Shown here: in pieces, positions 1-7,191 of the stretch
How the letters are laid out: each line of letters opens with the position of its first letter
Numbering within the stretch: the first letter of the stretch is position 1
Virus record (IMG/VR): IMGVR_UViG_3300028025_005877
Location: 1-22,600 of that record
Source: a virus
Direction: 5' to 3' (one strand)
DNA: 22,600 bases
Made by a program: the position numbers and the translations under genes
Notes under the pieces: model-generated
The model's database searches: none
The model's input: the letters and a program-made list of their open reading frames with translations, nothing else
Told to the model about the DNA's origin: nothing

Positions 1-911
1 GGTGTGGGCTCTGGGGTCGGCGTAGGGGTCGGTTCAGGCGTTGGGCTTGGGGTTGGTGGCGGCGGGGCTGGTACAAACACGGAAACCGTGTCTGAGATAG
101 GCGAATACACGCTAAGCGTGTCGTTGTCAGACCTTACCCAGAATGTGTACGTTTGATCGACGCCGCCCGTAATAACGAAGACGTTACTGGCAATGCCCAT
201 ATTGGTCTCTGTGGATGCAGCGCCCCACCCGTTTGATTCGCCCGTAGTCCAGAACACGCCGTATCGCTCAACGTCGGTACCGCTTGCCTCTGGGGCGTTC
301 CACGTCAGATAAACGTTGCCATCTGTGTACACGGTGACCATAAGGCCGGTAGGTGCGTTGAGGTATGGGTCTGGCACGGGCGTAGGGGTTGGCTCTGGTG
401 TCGGAGTTGGTGTTGGTGTGGGCGTGGGAGTTGGCTGAGGCGTTGGCGTCCACGTTGCAGACGGCGTTCCAGGAGCAAGCTCAGCGTCAAAGTTGCTAAT
501 GAGGTAGTAGTGATTGCCGTAGAAGCGGTCTGCCGTAGGATCGCCGCAGCACACCCCAGCGCGCACACGATACTCGCCGGCGTCTACGGTGATAATGATG
601 GTTGAGGCAAGGGAGTAGCCGCCAGTGTGATCCGTGTACGAGTCGTCGTTGGCAGCGAGAAGAGTGCCGTTGCTGTCGTACAGCCAAAGCATGGAGTCAA
701 CCGTGCCGGGGCACCAAGGGGCGGTGCTGTCGTCGCACAGGTCGGTCCAAAGGTGCAGCGACCCAGCCTCAGGAACGGTAATCCAGAAATCTCTAGTTGC
801 GTCTACGTAGTTGCTTTGCGCGCCAGAAACTGGCGAGGCAATGACGCTGTACGCAAGCGTGGCTACAATAAGCCAAATAGAAGCAAGGATAGTAAGAAAC
901 TTAGTATTCAT
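1..911 (-). CDS. Secreted PPC-like / fibronectin III protein with Pro-Thr linkers (3' end missing)
   Basis: This is a partial gene. It starts with ATG at 911 and runs off the left edge after 303 codons. Residues 1-31 form a hydrophobic signal peptide or N-terminal anchor. Residues about 35-140 resemble a bacterial pre-peptidase C-terminal (PPC/DVUA0089-type) beta domain, with a WLYDSNGTLLAANDDSY core followed by a GEYRVRAG strand. A linker of Pro-Thr repeats at 152-182 leads to an FN3-like domain (about 186-279), then a second Pro-Thr linker from 281. The start codon overlaps the stop of the XhlA-like gene as ATGA, so the two are translationally coupled. The architecture is that of an exported or cell-surface protein. 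A role in host surface binding, lysis or superinfection control is inference. The low-complexity Pro-Thr codons make part of it easy to miss in ORF calling. Confidence 0.75.
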   Translation of the reverse strand, partial: MNTKFLTILASIWLIVATLAYSVIASPVSGAQSNYVDATRDFWITVPEAGSLHLWTDLCDDSTAPWCPGTVDSMLWLYDSNGTLLAANDDSYTDHTGGYSLASTIIITVDAGEYRVRAGVCCGDPTADRFYGNHYYLISNFDAELAPGTPSATWTPTPQPTPTPTPTPTPTPEPTPTPVPDPYLNAPTGLMVTVYTDGNVYLTWNAPEASGTDVERYGVFWTTGESNGWGAASTETNMGIASNVFVITGGVDQTYTFWVRSDNDTLSVYSPISDTVSVFVPAPPPPTPSPTPEPTPTPTPEPT

Positions 912-1093
912 TGTCCCTGCCCCGATAGCCACGTAACGAGTCCGCCAACTCCTGAAAGTCCGAGAATGGCAAGGACAAACTTTGCAAGTCGAAAAGCGCC
1001 CCTCGTTTCAGCCATTTCGTTTTTGAGCGCGTCAATATCTCGCTGAATGCGGTCGAGCCTATCAAGAATAATTTCTGATTGTGATTTTGTCAT
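908..1093 (-). CDS. XhlA-like small membrane protein (lysis accessory/holin-like)
   Basis: This is a 61-residue protein with a polar, coiled-coil-prone N-terminus (residues 1-34, charged heptads such as LDRLDRIQRDIDALKNEM) and one hydrophobic segment at about 37-57 that ends in a short polar tail. This matches the layout of the hemolysin XhlA family, which in Bacillus phage PBSX acts with a holin and an endolysin. A GGAGG ribosome binding site lies 4 bases before the ATG. It follows the terminator at 1131-1163 and overlaps the next gene by four bases. No endolysin or second holin is visible nearby, so a lysis role is an inference from architecture. It could instead anchor a tail or envelope protein. 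Confidence 0.65.
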   Translation of the reverse strand: MTKSQSEIILDRLDRIQRDIDALKNEMAETRGAFRLAKFVLAILGLSGVGGLVTWLSGQGQ

Positions 1094-1130
1094 GCGCCCT
1101 CCATCTCCTTGGTGACGCGTCTATTGTCTC

Positions 1131-1163
1131 AAATAAAAAACGCAATTGCATTAGCAATTGCGT
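1131..1163 (-). terminator. Rho-independent terminator of the tail operon
   Basis: There is a perfect 10-bp inverted repeat (1140-1149 with 1154-1163, four-base loop). Read on the minus strand, it is followed by a run of T residues broken by one A (1131-1139). It lies 26 bases after the stop of the small zinc protein at 1189, so it would end transcription of the fibre genes before the lysis-type genes at 1093. The stem is AT-rich (GCAATTGC core), but the U tract is strong. On the plus strand there is no T run, so it should work in one direction only. Confidence 0.85.
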
Positions 1164-1188
1164 CTACAAAAAAAAGATTATGTTTGTA

Positions 1189-1329
1189 TTATTCTGGTCG
1201 AGCGTACACCGTATTGCAACCACCGCATTCCGCTTCTTCGCTGGAGATAGGAAAACTAATTCCGGCAAGCTCACACCCGTCTGTGGTGCACAATAAATTC
1301 CAGAAATTGAGCTCAACAACTTCACTCAT
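1189..1329 (-). CDS. Tiny zinc-ribbon protein (46 aa)
   Basis: This 46-codon gene starts with ATG at 1329, with a GGAG ribosome binding site five bases upstream. It sits 9 bases after the stop of the fibre gene at 1339 and 26 bases before the terminator. Four cysteines are placed as C14-x4-C19 and C35-x2-C38 (TDGCEL and CGGCNTVY contexts), a plausible zinc knuckle. There is no signal peptide or membrane segment. Small Cys4 proteins are common in phage late operons, and their roles are mostly unknown. It may be a fibre assembly helper given its position, but that is inference. Ribosome binding site, spacing and Cys pattern together argue that it is real despite its size. Confidence 0.7.
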   Translation of the reverse strand: MSEVVELNFWNLLCTTDGCELAGISFPISSEEAECGGCNTVYARPE

Positions 1330-1338
1330 GTTTACTCC

Positions 1339-2685
1339 TTACGCACTCATGTTGCCCATGTAGACCACCGAGCATCCAGAAATCCTTGATCCACCAATGG
1401 TCTTGGATGACGCTGATGCGGATGCCCGGAAAATCAATGCGTCCGCTGCGGTTAGGTACTGAATTGTAGAGATCGCAGGAGTGTCGTTGTTGGTGTTTGC
1501 TTGTGCTTGGGTTTCATTCTTTGCAACCACAGTTCCGTTTACCAAGACATATAGCCTGAATGCAAAACCAGTACCAAGACCGCCGCCGCTGGCCAGATGA
1601 CAGGTGATGCTGTACCAGCCGGTCAATGGGATGGTAATTGTTGACCCAGAAGACCAGTATGCGTAGAGAGTGGTGTTCTTTACGGCACTAGACCAAGTAA
1701 TTGCCGTTGCAGATGCATCCGTAGATGTGTTTACGGTTAGAGTTGTTGTCCTCTGCAGGGTAATCCCATGAACCAAATTAGTTGTAACCCCGTCTCCAGT
1801 AATATCCCCAGCAACGATAAGGTTATCGTCTGTTTTAAGGGTATTGGCCGCAGAGCGGTACAGATTCGTATCCTTGCCGGAACCAAATACAATGCCACCG
1901 TTGGTGGCAGCTTGCTGACCATAAATTCCCAATGTGTCCGCAGTATCTACGTCTGCAATGATTGCGTCGTCACCGACGTAGATAGCCTCATCTGCCCCTG
2001 CAGTCGCTGTGCGAATTGCTGCCGTGGTAGTGACCTGGGTGAACGTTGGCGAGCTTGTCGTTGCGATTGACTGGGGCAGGCTTAGCGTAACGGCCCCCGT
2101 GCTTGCGCTTGCCGTGATTTGGTTGGCCGTACCCGTAAGGGTGGTAACGCCGGCCGTGGTAGCTCCGCTTAGCTCAATGGCGGTAAGCACTGGACCGTCC
2201 GTTTCGCCAAAGTTAAACGTTCCAGCAGCGGCAGCGCTTGCAGTTTTTAGCGCATAGGTATATGTCCCTGCGGCGGGAGTGTCGATGACTGTGAGTGCAT
2301 ACGGAATGTTTTCAGATACCGCAGAGGATTCAACATGGATTTGCTTTCCAATAGCTGTTGAGTCCCGGAAAAGTTGCAACTTAATCCATCCGCCAAGTGC
2401 GCTATTTTCCGCATCACCAGTAACTACCACCTGGACCGGGTATCCATTTGTTGCAATAGACGCGCTTACAATTGTTACGCCGTTTTCTGAAATTGTTGAC
2501 TGCTTTGTGGCTTGTGTCTGCGCGTAGTTCATTGCTCCCGATGCTTGGTTAATTGCAGACCAAGTTGAGCCGTTATAAAAATTGACTTTGTCTGTAGAGG
2601 TGTTGTAATAAAGGTCGCCCTCAATTGCGGCAGCAGGGGCCGATGCCAGCGACGGGATATTGAGCGTACCTACGAATTTAGTCAT
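1339..2685 (-). CDS. Tail-fibre-like structural protein, modular
   Basis: This 448-residue protein is rich in Thr, Ala, Ser and Gly and very poor in Cys, typical of trimeric beta fibres. Residues about 20-43 (EGDLYYNTSTDKVNFYNGSTW) form the short N-terminal module seen in many phage fibre proteins. A similar module opens the upstream fibre protein (QGQIYYNTASDAIKVYDGAAW). The middle part has repetitive beta-strand patterns (GDDAIIADVDTADTLGIYG, ending near GDITGDG). The C-terminal 140 residues look like a compact beta-sandwich tip that could bind a receptor. The ATG has only a weak AGG upstream and lies 9 bases after the preceding stop. I infer a role in host recognition. The specific ligand cannot be deduced. 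Confidence 0.8.
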   Translation of the reverse strand: MTKFVGTLNIPSLASAPAAAIEGDLYYNTSTDKVNFYNGSTWSAINQASGAMNYAQTQATKQSTISENGVTIVSASIATNGYPVQVVVTGDAENSALGGWIKLQLFRDSTAIGKQIHVESSAVSENIPYALTVIDTPAAGTYTYALKTASAAAAGTFNFGETDGPVLTAIELSGATTAGVTTLTGTANQITASASTGAVTLSLPQSIATTSSPTFTQVTTTAAIRTATAGADEAIYVGDDAIIADVDTADTLGIYGQQAATNGGIVFGSGKDTNLYRSAANTLKTDDNLIVAGDITGDGVTTNLVHGITLQRTTTLTVNTSTDASATAITWSSAVKNTTLYAYWSSGSTITIPLTGWYSITCHLASGGGLGTGFAFRLYVLVNGTVVAKNETQAQANTNNDTPAISTIQYLTAADALIFRASASASSKTIGGSRISGCSVVYMGNMSA

Positions 2686-2694
2686 AGGCCTATC

Positions 2695-4278
2695 TTACCC
2701 TAGAACGACGACTCGATACGTCCCTGCAAGGCTGATGGTGACCGTCAGGGTATTTGTCGTGGCCGTTACAATGTCGCAAAAAACCTGTGCATCTGTTGAA
2801 TCATAAACAGAAACGACAACTGCCTTGGTTCCAAGGTTGTGGGTAACGGTTTTTGCCTCTCCGGCAGTCCAGGTGGCGCTGGTGTTGTAGCGAAGGGCAC
2901 CACCGTAGGTTGAGGCAATAGCAGTGCCCTGCCAGGTACCAGTGGCAATGGTGCCGACCGAAGTCAGGCTTGATCCGGTAACGCCAGAGCCAAGAGTTGT
3001 TGCGTTAAGCACGCTTGTGCCAGCAATCTCGTAAGCCTTTCCAGCGACAAGGTTGACGTCCTCGGAGAACGTCCACGCATCGGTGGCATCAACCCAGGTA
3101 ATCGTCTTGTCGGTTGCACCCTTAAGGGTAATACCGCCGCCATCGGCACCGGCATCTGTTGGGCTCACGACAGAGCCAAGCTCAATGTTCTTGTCGTCCA
3201 CCGTGAGGGTAGTTGAGTTGATGGTGGTGGTTGTTCCGTTGACCGTAAGATCGCCAGAAAGTACAAGGCTCGTACCAGTTGCTGCGCCAATGTTCGGCGT
3301 AACAAGTGTTGGGGTATTTGCGAATACTAGTGCCCCAGTGCCTGTCTCATCAGAGATGACGCCAGCAAGTTCTGAGGATGACGTTGCGGCAAAAGCGCTA
3401 AGCTTGTCTCCAGTGAGCGCAACCGTGCCAGAAGCATCTGGAAGGTTAATTGACCTGTCGGCAGTTGGATCAACAACATTAAGGAACGTTTCGAAGTCGT
3501 TAGCCGTTGTTCCTTCAAAATAAATTCCGTGCGTTTCTGGAAGGTAAATACCGTGAATTGTCGGCGTCTGCCCTGTGGCAGTGATGGTTGCGCCGTTAAG
3601 TGTTGGCGTATTGGCAAAGACTAGCGCGCCGCTTCCGGTTTCTCCCGTTACAGCGCTGGCAAGGTTCGCCGAAGAAGGCGTCGCAAGGAACGTGGCAACA
3701 CCGGTGCCAAGCCCGGAAACACCAGTGCTAATTGGAAGGCCGCTTGCATTTGTGAGGGTGGCGCTTGATGGCGTCCCAAGTGCGGGAGTAACAAGCGTTG
3801 GGCTGTTGGCAAATACCAGAGCGCCTGTGCCAGTTTCATCGGAAATGACGCCAGCAAGCTCTGTGGAGGAGGTCGCGGCAAAATCGCTCAACTTGTTAGC
3901 AGTGCTTGCCTTGCCGGCGGCTAGGTCGTACGCAGCCTTAACGGCAGTTGGCGTGGCAGCAAGGATGCTGCTGGTTGTGCTGGTGGAGTCGCTGAGCTGG
4001 ACAGCGCCCTTGACGGTGGTTGAAGCATCAGCAATGGTGATGTTTGGGGTGCTGCCCCCGGATGAGGAGATTGCGCCTGAGCCAGTAACTGCCGTAACTG
4101 TTCCTGAGCCTGTTGAAAGGGTTACCCATGCGGCTCCGTCGTAGACCTTAATTGCGTCAGAGGCAGTGTTGTAATAAATCTGTCCTTGAACGGGGGTGCT
4201 TGGGTCCGTGGCTAGGTTTTGAATGACTGCATTCTGCAGCTCATTTTTCTGAAGGTCTAGAACGGTTAGAAACTTCAT
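2695..4278 (-). CDS. Tail-fibre protein with internal repeats
   Basis: This 527-residue fibre protein starts after a strong AAGGGGGAG ribosome binding site. An N-terminal module (about 33-53) matches the one in the downstream fibre. A repeat unit with the core ELAGVISDETGTGALVFAN occurs at about residues 128-165 and 292-323, with a diverged copy (TGETGSGALVFANTPTL) near 203-224. Such repeats with PTLVTPALGTPSSATLTNA are common in fibre proteins of uncultured phages. A central segment (TLTVDDKNIELGS) resembles other fibre beta-helices. The last 60 residues (TVTHNLGTKAVVVSVYD and following) resemble the end of the collagen-like protein at 4288. Role: tail fibre or receptor-binding shaft, inferred. 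Confidence 0.82.
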   Translation of the reverse strand: MKFLTVLDLQKNELQNAVIQNLATDPSTPVQGQIYYNTASDAIKVYDGAAWVTLSTGSGTVTAVTGSGAISSSGGSTPNITIADASTTVKGAVQLSDSTSTTSSILAATPTAVKAAYDLAAGKASTANKLSDFAATSSTELAGVISDETGTGALVFANSPTLVTPALGTPSSATLTNASGLPISTGVSGLGTGVATFLATPSSANLASAVTGETGSGALVFANTPTLNGATITATGQTPTIHGIYLPETHGIYFEGTTANDFETFLNVVDPTADRSINLPDASGTVALTGDKLSAFAATSSSELAGVISDETGTGALVFANTPTLVTPNIGAATGTSLVLSGDLTVNGTTTTINSTTLTVDDKNIELGSVVSPTDAGADGGGITLKGATDKTITWVDATDAWTFSEDVNLVAGKAYEIAGTSVLNATTLGSGVTGSSLTSVGTIATGTWQGTAIASTYGGALRYNTSATWTAGEAKTVTHNLGTKAVVVSVYDSTDAQVFCDIVTATTNTLTVTISLAGTYRVVVLG

Positions 4279-4287
4279 GGCTCCCCC

Positions 4288-4821
4288 TTAATTCAAATAG
4301 GCTTTGCCGCCAAATGCGGCAACAAATTGGACAGTTAAACTATTATTATCTATATACGTGATATCGCCAATGACTAGCGTTCCTGCACTGTCAACCACTT
4401 CGACGGACGGAAAGCACGCCAAGTTGTGCGTAATCGTCCATGTGGCAGAAGCGGAGTTTTGCGTGTGCGTATAGGTTGAGTGTGAGGCGCCGCTTCCCTG
4501 TATTCCCTGCGGGCCCGTTGCTCCGGTTGCCCCGGTTGGCCCCTGAACGCCCTGCTCTCCCTGCGGTCCGGTCGCCCCCGTTGCCCCAGTAGCACCCGTT
4601 GAGCCAGTGGCACCCGTCGCCCCGGTGGGGCCGGTGGCTCCGGTTGGGCCTTGCGGTCCGGCTGGCCCTTGGAGGCCCTGCACTGTTCCCCCGCTGGCAC
4701 TTGTTATGGTCAGGGTGGGTGCGCTAACGGACACGGAAACAGGGTTAGTAGTTGCAGTAACGCTATTGCTTTGCTGCGTTACGTTGATATTCTTTGTCTG
4801 CTCTGAAACCTCTACGGTCAT
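4288..4821 (-). CDS. Collagen-like (Gly-X-Y) tail protein
   Basis: This is a 177-residue protein. Residues 1-45 form a short beta-rich head. They are followed by about 20 uninterrupted Gly-X-Y triplets (residues about 50-110, with [13 protein letters not shown]-type runs and QGEQGVQG). The C-terminal domain of about 60 residues starts at [18 protein letters not shown]. Collagen-like segments in phage fibres form trimeric rods that carry a receptor-binding tip. The C-terminal domain resembles that of the next fibre gene, which suggests exchange or duplication of tips. The ATG overlaps the upstream stop by four bases (ATGA), and the downstream fibre starts 9 bases after its stop. The triplet length makes it prone to recombination. 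Confidence 0.85.
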   Translation of the reverse strand: MTVEVSEQTKNINVTQQSNSVTATTNPVSVSVSAPTLTITSASGGTVQGLQGPAGPQGPTGATGPTGATGATGSTGATGATGATGPQGEQGVQGPTGATGATGPQGIQGSGASHSTYTHTQNSASATWTITHNLACFPSVEVVDSAGTLVIGDITYIDNNSLTVQFVAAFGGKAYLN

Positions 4822-5174
4822 CTGGTTACTTCTCCGGACACTGTAAACAGGCCAGAGATAAGCTTTACCATGGCTCCGCCAACAGGGTTTACTTCAAGGT
4901 CGTAGACATATGTGCCGGGAGCAATGAGGCTCAGAGCCTCGTCTGATACGTAAACGGTTATTGCGCCATTGGTGGTTCCAAGGGCAATGCCGGTTGTGGT
5001 TCCGTTTGTGCTGGAAAGACGCAAGAATGCCTCTTGTGCGCCTTGTCTTCTTCGAACGTGCATAGCCGCAGTGGCCCCCGTAAGATTGACAAGGCTGCCA
5101 GCCGCGTCACGGTATTCAAGGCTGATGGTCAGGTAGCTGCCTTGTTCCGCTGTAATATCGTAAGTCGTGGCCAT
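4818..5174 (-). CDS. Small beta-rich tail/baseplate-type structural protein
   Basis: The chosen ATG at 5174 has a GGGGGA ribosome binding site. An in-frame ATG at 5195 has none and is less likely. The 118-residue product begins [19 protein letters not shown] and has the pattern seen in small phage virion proteins encoded near fibre genes: a polar opening strand, an [12 protein letters not shown] segment (about 32-43), a YVYDLEV strand near residue 88 and a C-terminal [15 protein letters not shown] recognise the overall type (BppU-N-terminus-like), but not the exact function. It is the first gene of the minus-strand late operon, overlapping the collagen-like gene. It probably links fibres to the tail. 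Confidence 0.7.
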   Translation of the reverse strand: MATTYDITAEQGSYLTISLEYRDAAGSLVNLTGATAAMHVRRRQGAQEAFLRLSSTNGTTTGIALGTTNGAITVYVSDEALSLIAPGTYVYDLEVNPVGGAMVKLISGLFTVSGEVTR

Positions 5175-5246
5175 AGGAATCCCCCTTGCCCGCATTTTAT
5201 GGTGCGGACAGGCAAATGACCAGAACGGTAGTTTCTACGATTGGTA

Positions 5247-5264
5247 TGTTATCATTGTTACATG
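5247..5264 (+). promoter_or_regulatory. Putative extended -10 promoter with leaderless start
   Basis: TGTTATCAT (5247-5255) matches an extended -10 (TGn plus TATCAT). The A of the terminase-operon ATG at 5262 lies at the seventh base after it, where transcription should begin. There is no ribosome binding site before this ATG. No good -35 is visible, as expected for an extended -10 element. The rest of the 87-base gap (5175-5261) separates divergent operons. I could not place a convincing promoter for the minus-strand tail operon there. This is inference from sequence alone. Confidence 0.4.
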
Positions 5265-5774
5265 GCAAGACCAGGCCGCATGCCGGCAGAACAACTAGCA
5301 GCACTCCGGGAGCGCATTAAAATGTTGATGCTCCAGGGTGTTTCCCTGTCTGAAATTGCCGGAATCGTTAGCCTGAGCGAGGAAACAGTTCGAAAACACA
5401 GCTACGTGATTAAGAAATCATGGGTTGACCCCAACCCAGACCCCGCAACCAACAAGGGTGAGCTCATTGAGCGCGCAAACCTGGTCTCCAAGATGGCCGC
5501 TGCGGCCGCTGCGCGCGCCAAAGGAACCAGCAATGAAGCACAGTTCCTAAAGATTCAGCTAGAAGTCATTGACCGTATAGCCAGGCTAACTGGCGCTTAT
5601 GAGCCAGACCGCACTGAGATTACAGGAAAGAACGGGGCGGCAATCCAACTATCCGCTGTTCCTCACGAGATCGACACCCTTCCTAGGGACCAGCTGGCAA
5701 CACGCCTGCAGGCCTGGGCAGAGGCAATGAAAGAAGAGCCCATCGAAGGCAAGGCGACGGAAATTGAACCTTAG
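5262..5774 (+). CDS. HTH protein, probable small terminase subunit
   Basis: The 170-residue product starts at ATG 5262 (MARPGRMPAEQL). A TTG further upstream would add seven residues that look like translated promoter sequence. Residues about 23-48 form a helix-turn-helix (GVSLSEIAGIVSLSEETVRKH), followed by a helical region with an Ala run and an acidic C-terminus. A DNA-binding HTH protein directly upstream of, and overlapping by 11 bases, the large terminase is the usual position and layout of the small terminase subunit (TerS), which recognises the packaging site. The family was assigned by context, not by a diagnostic motif, so a general regulator is the alternative. Confidence 0.65.
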   Translation: MARPGRMPAEQLAALRERIKMLMLQGVSLSEIAGIVSLSEETVRKHSYVIKKSWVDPNPDPATNKGELIERANLVSKMAAAAAARAKGTSNEAQFLKIQLEVIDRIARLTGAYEPDRTEITGKNGAAIQLSAVPHEIDTLPRDQLATRLQAWAEAMKEEPIEGKATEIEP

Positions 5775-7191
5775 CATTAGCAACAGCGAATACCGAGAGT
5801 GGCTGCGCAAGAAAGCCGCAACCTCAGATGCTGCCTTTGCCGAGTACATGAGCGGCTTGGTGTTCCCTAAGCATCTGCGCGAAATGGAAAAGTTTATGGA
5901 TAGCCACGACCGCGCCCTGGTGCTCATGCCTCGTGGACATGCAAAGACTACTGCCTTAATTTTCCGGGCGGCAAGAATTATTGGCATGACCAAGGGAAAT
6001 ATCCGCATTGGCATTCTTACGGCTGTGCTTGCCGACTCAATGTCAAGATCCCGAGCCATCAAAACGCTTATTGAAAGCCCGCTCTTTGCCGAAGTGTTCC
6101 CTTGGGCAGCCGACGGCGTGGTTGGAAACAAGTGGACCGACGAAACTTGGACTATTAAGGGCGTCAACATGGGCAAAGATGCCACGTGTTTTGCTGACGG
6201 ACTTGGATCAATCAAGCCCGGAGCACGTCTTGACCTTTTGTTTGCGGACGACATGGTTGGCATGAAGGAGAATGCCACTGCTGGGCAACGACAAAAAGCC
6301 TCAGATACTTACTGGCAGGTTGTCGATCCAATGCTTGTCCCGGGATCAAAGAAGTGGTACGTTGGGACGCGCTGGCACGAAGATGACTTCTATGCCGAGC
6401 TTATGCGCAAGGGAATTCAAGAGTACCAGCGCAGGGCCCTGGAAGACAACCAGCCGCTTTGGCCAGAAATGTACACGGTTGATGCCCTTAATCAGAAGAA
6501 AGAGGAGCTCGGCACGCCAATCTTCATGCTTCAATTTCAAAATGACGTTACTTCCATGGGTGGAAACATCTTCCGGCACGACTGGTTCCAGCGCACGGAC
6601 AAGCTCCCGGAAGGCGCTAGACGAATTGGCGTTGACCTCGCCTCTTCTATTAGCGAACGCAGCGACTATACGACCGCAGTAGAGGTGCTAGAAGATGACG
6701 ACCACAACCTCTACGTTATTGGCGCCTGGAAAGAGCGCATCAACGAAGGGCACCAAGAGTGGCTGACTGGCATTAATCGCCACGGTGAGATTGGCAGCTC
6801 TAAGGGGCCAAAGATCCTTTGGCCGCAACGTATGCTCAGCTTGCGGGGCCTTAATTACGAGGCGGAAGAGCCACGGTTTATTGAGTCGCTCAACATTGAA
6901 GCCGTGCAGCACCAGAGCACGTTCGTTCGGGAGATACTTGGCACTACTAGCCTTCCCGCTCGCGCTATTCGGCCAGACAAGGACAAGGTAAGCAGAAGCC
7001 GCGCACTTGCCGCGCGATATGAAGCGGGTAAAGTCTTTCACCTTAACGGAGCCCCAGGGATTGACAGCCTGGAGCATGAGATGCTGTCGTTCCCAAACGG
7101 AGAGCATGATGACCTTGTTGACGCGCTAGTGTACGCAGCAGACCTAAGCGGTAATTCCTTCTACTTTACTTCTGGCAAAAGGTTCTTCTAG
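5764..7191 (+). CDS. terL: Terminase large subunit (ATPase-nuclease)
   Basis: This 475-residue packaging motor protein cuts concatemeric DNA and translocates it into the prohead using ATP. Walker A is at residues 55-62 (MPRGHAKT). Walker B is at 156-163 (LDLLFADD, with a paired acidic end), and a coupling-type motif VGTRWHEDD is at 200-208. The RNase H-like nuclease has its first Asp in IGVDLAS (D291) and its last acidic group in HDDLVDALVYAADL (448-461). Length is normal for the family. The start is TTG at 5764, in a GGCGACGGAAA context. The next in-frame ATG codons would remove residues near the ATPase core. The gene converges with the subtilase, and the two stop codons overlap at 7188-7191. 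No portal gene follows, which is unusual for this gene. Confidence 0.95.
   Translation: MNLSISNSEYREWLRKKAATSDAAFAEYMSGLVFPKHLREMEKFMDSHDRALVLMPRGHAKTTALIFRAARIIGMTKGNIRIGILTAVLADSMSRSRAIKTLIESPLFAEVFPWAADGVVGNKWTDETWTIKGVNMGKDATCFADGLGSIKPGARLDLLFADDMVGMKENATAGQRQKASDTYWQVVDPMLVPGSKKWYVGTRWHEDDFYAELMRKGIQEYQRRALEDNQPLWPEMYTVDALNQKKEELGTPIFMLQFQNDVTSMGGNIFRHDWFQRTDKLPEGARRIGVDLASSISERSDYTTAVEVLEDDDHNLYVIGAWKERINEGHQEWLTGINRHGEIGSSKGPKILWPQRMLSLRGLNYEAEEPRFIESLNIEAVQHQSTFVREILGTTSLPARAIRPDKDKVSRSRALAARYEAGKVFHLNGAPGIDSLEHEMLSFPNGEHDDLVDALVYAADLSGNSFYFTSGKRFF

Noticed and set aside
1-460. Repetitive G/T-rich DNA as a tandem repeat or CRISPR-like array
   Set aside because: It is the coding sequence of Pro-Thr linkers in a secreted protein. 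Units are irregular and there are no spacers.
627-1046. Plus-strand frame of 139 codons
   Set aside because: It lies opposite the secreted PPC/FN3 gene and the XhlA-like gene, both with good starts and overlaps.
3053-4144. Long plus-strand frames opposite the fibre gene (156 and 189 codons)
   Set aside because: They mirror the low-complexity fibre coding sequence (Val/Ala/Ser/Pro-rich products) and have no promoter or ribosome binding site.
4500-4690. Short repeats as a DNA repeat element
   Set aside because: They encode in-frame Gly-X-Y collagen triplets of the tail protein.
5649-6278. Minus-strand frame of 209 codons
   Set aside because: Antisense to the terminase genes, whose ATPase motifs are unmistakable.
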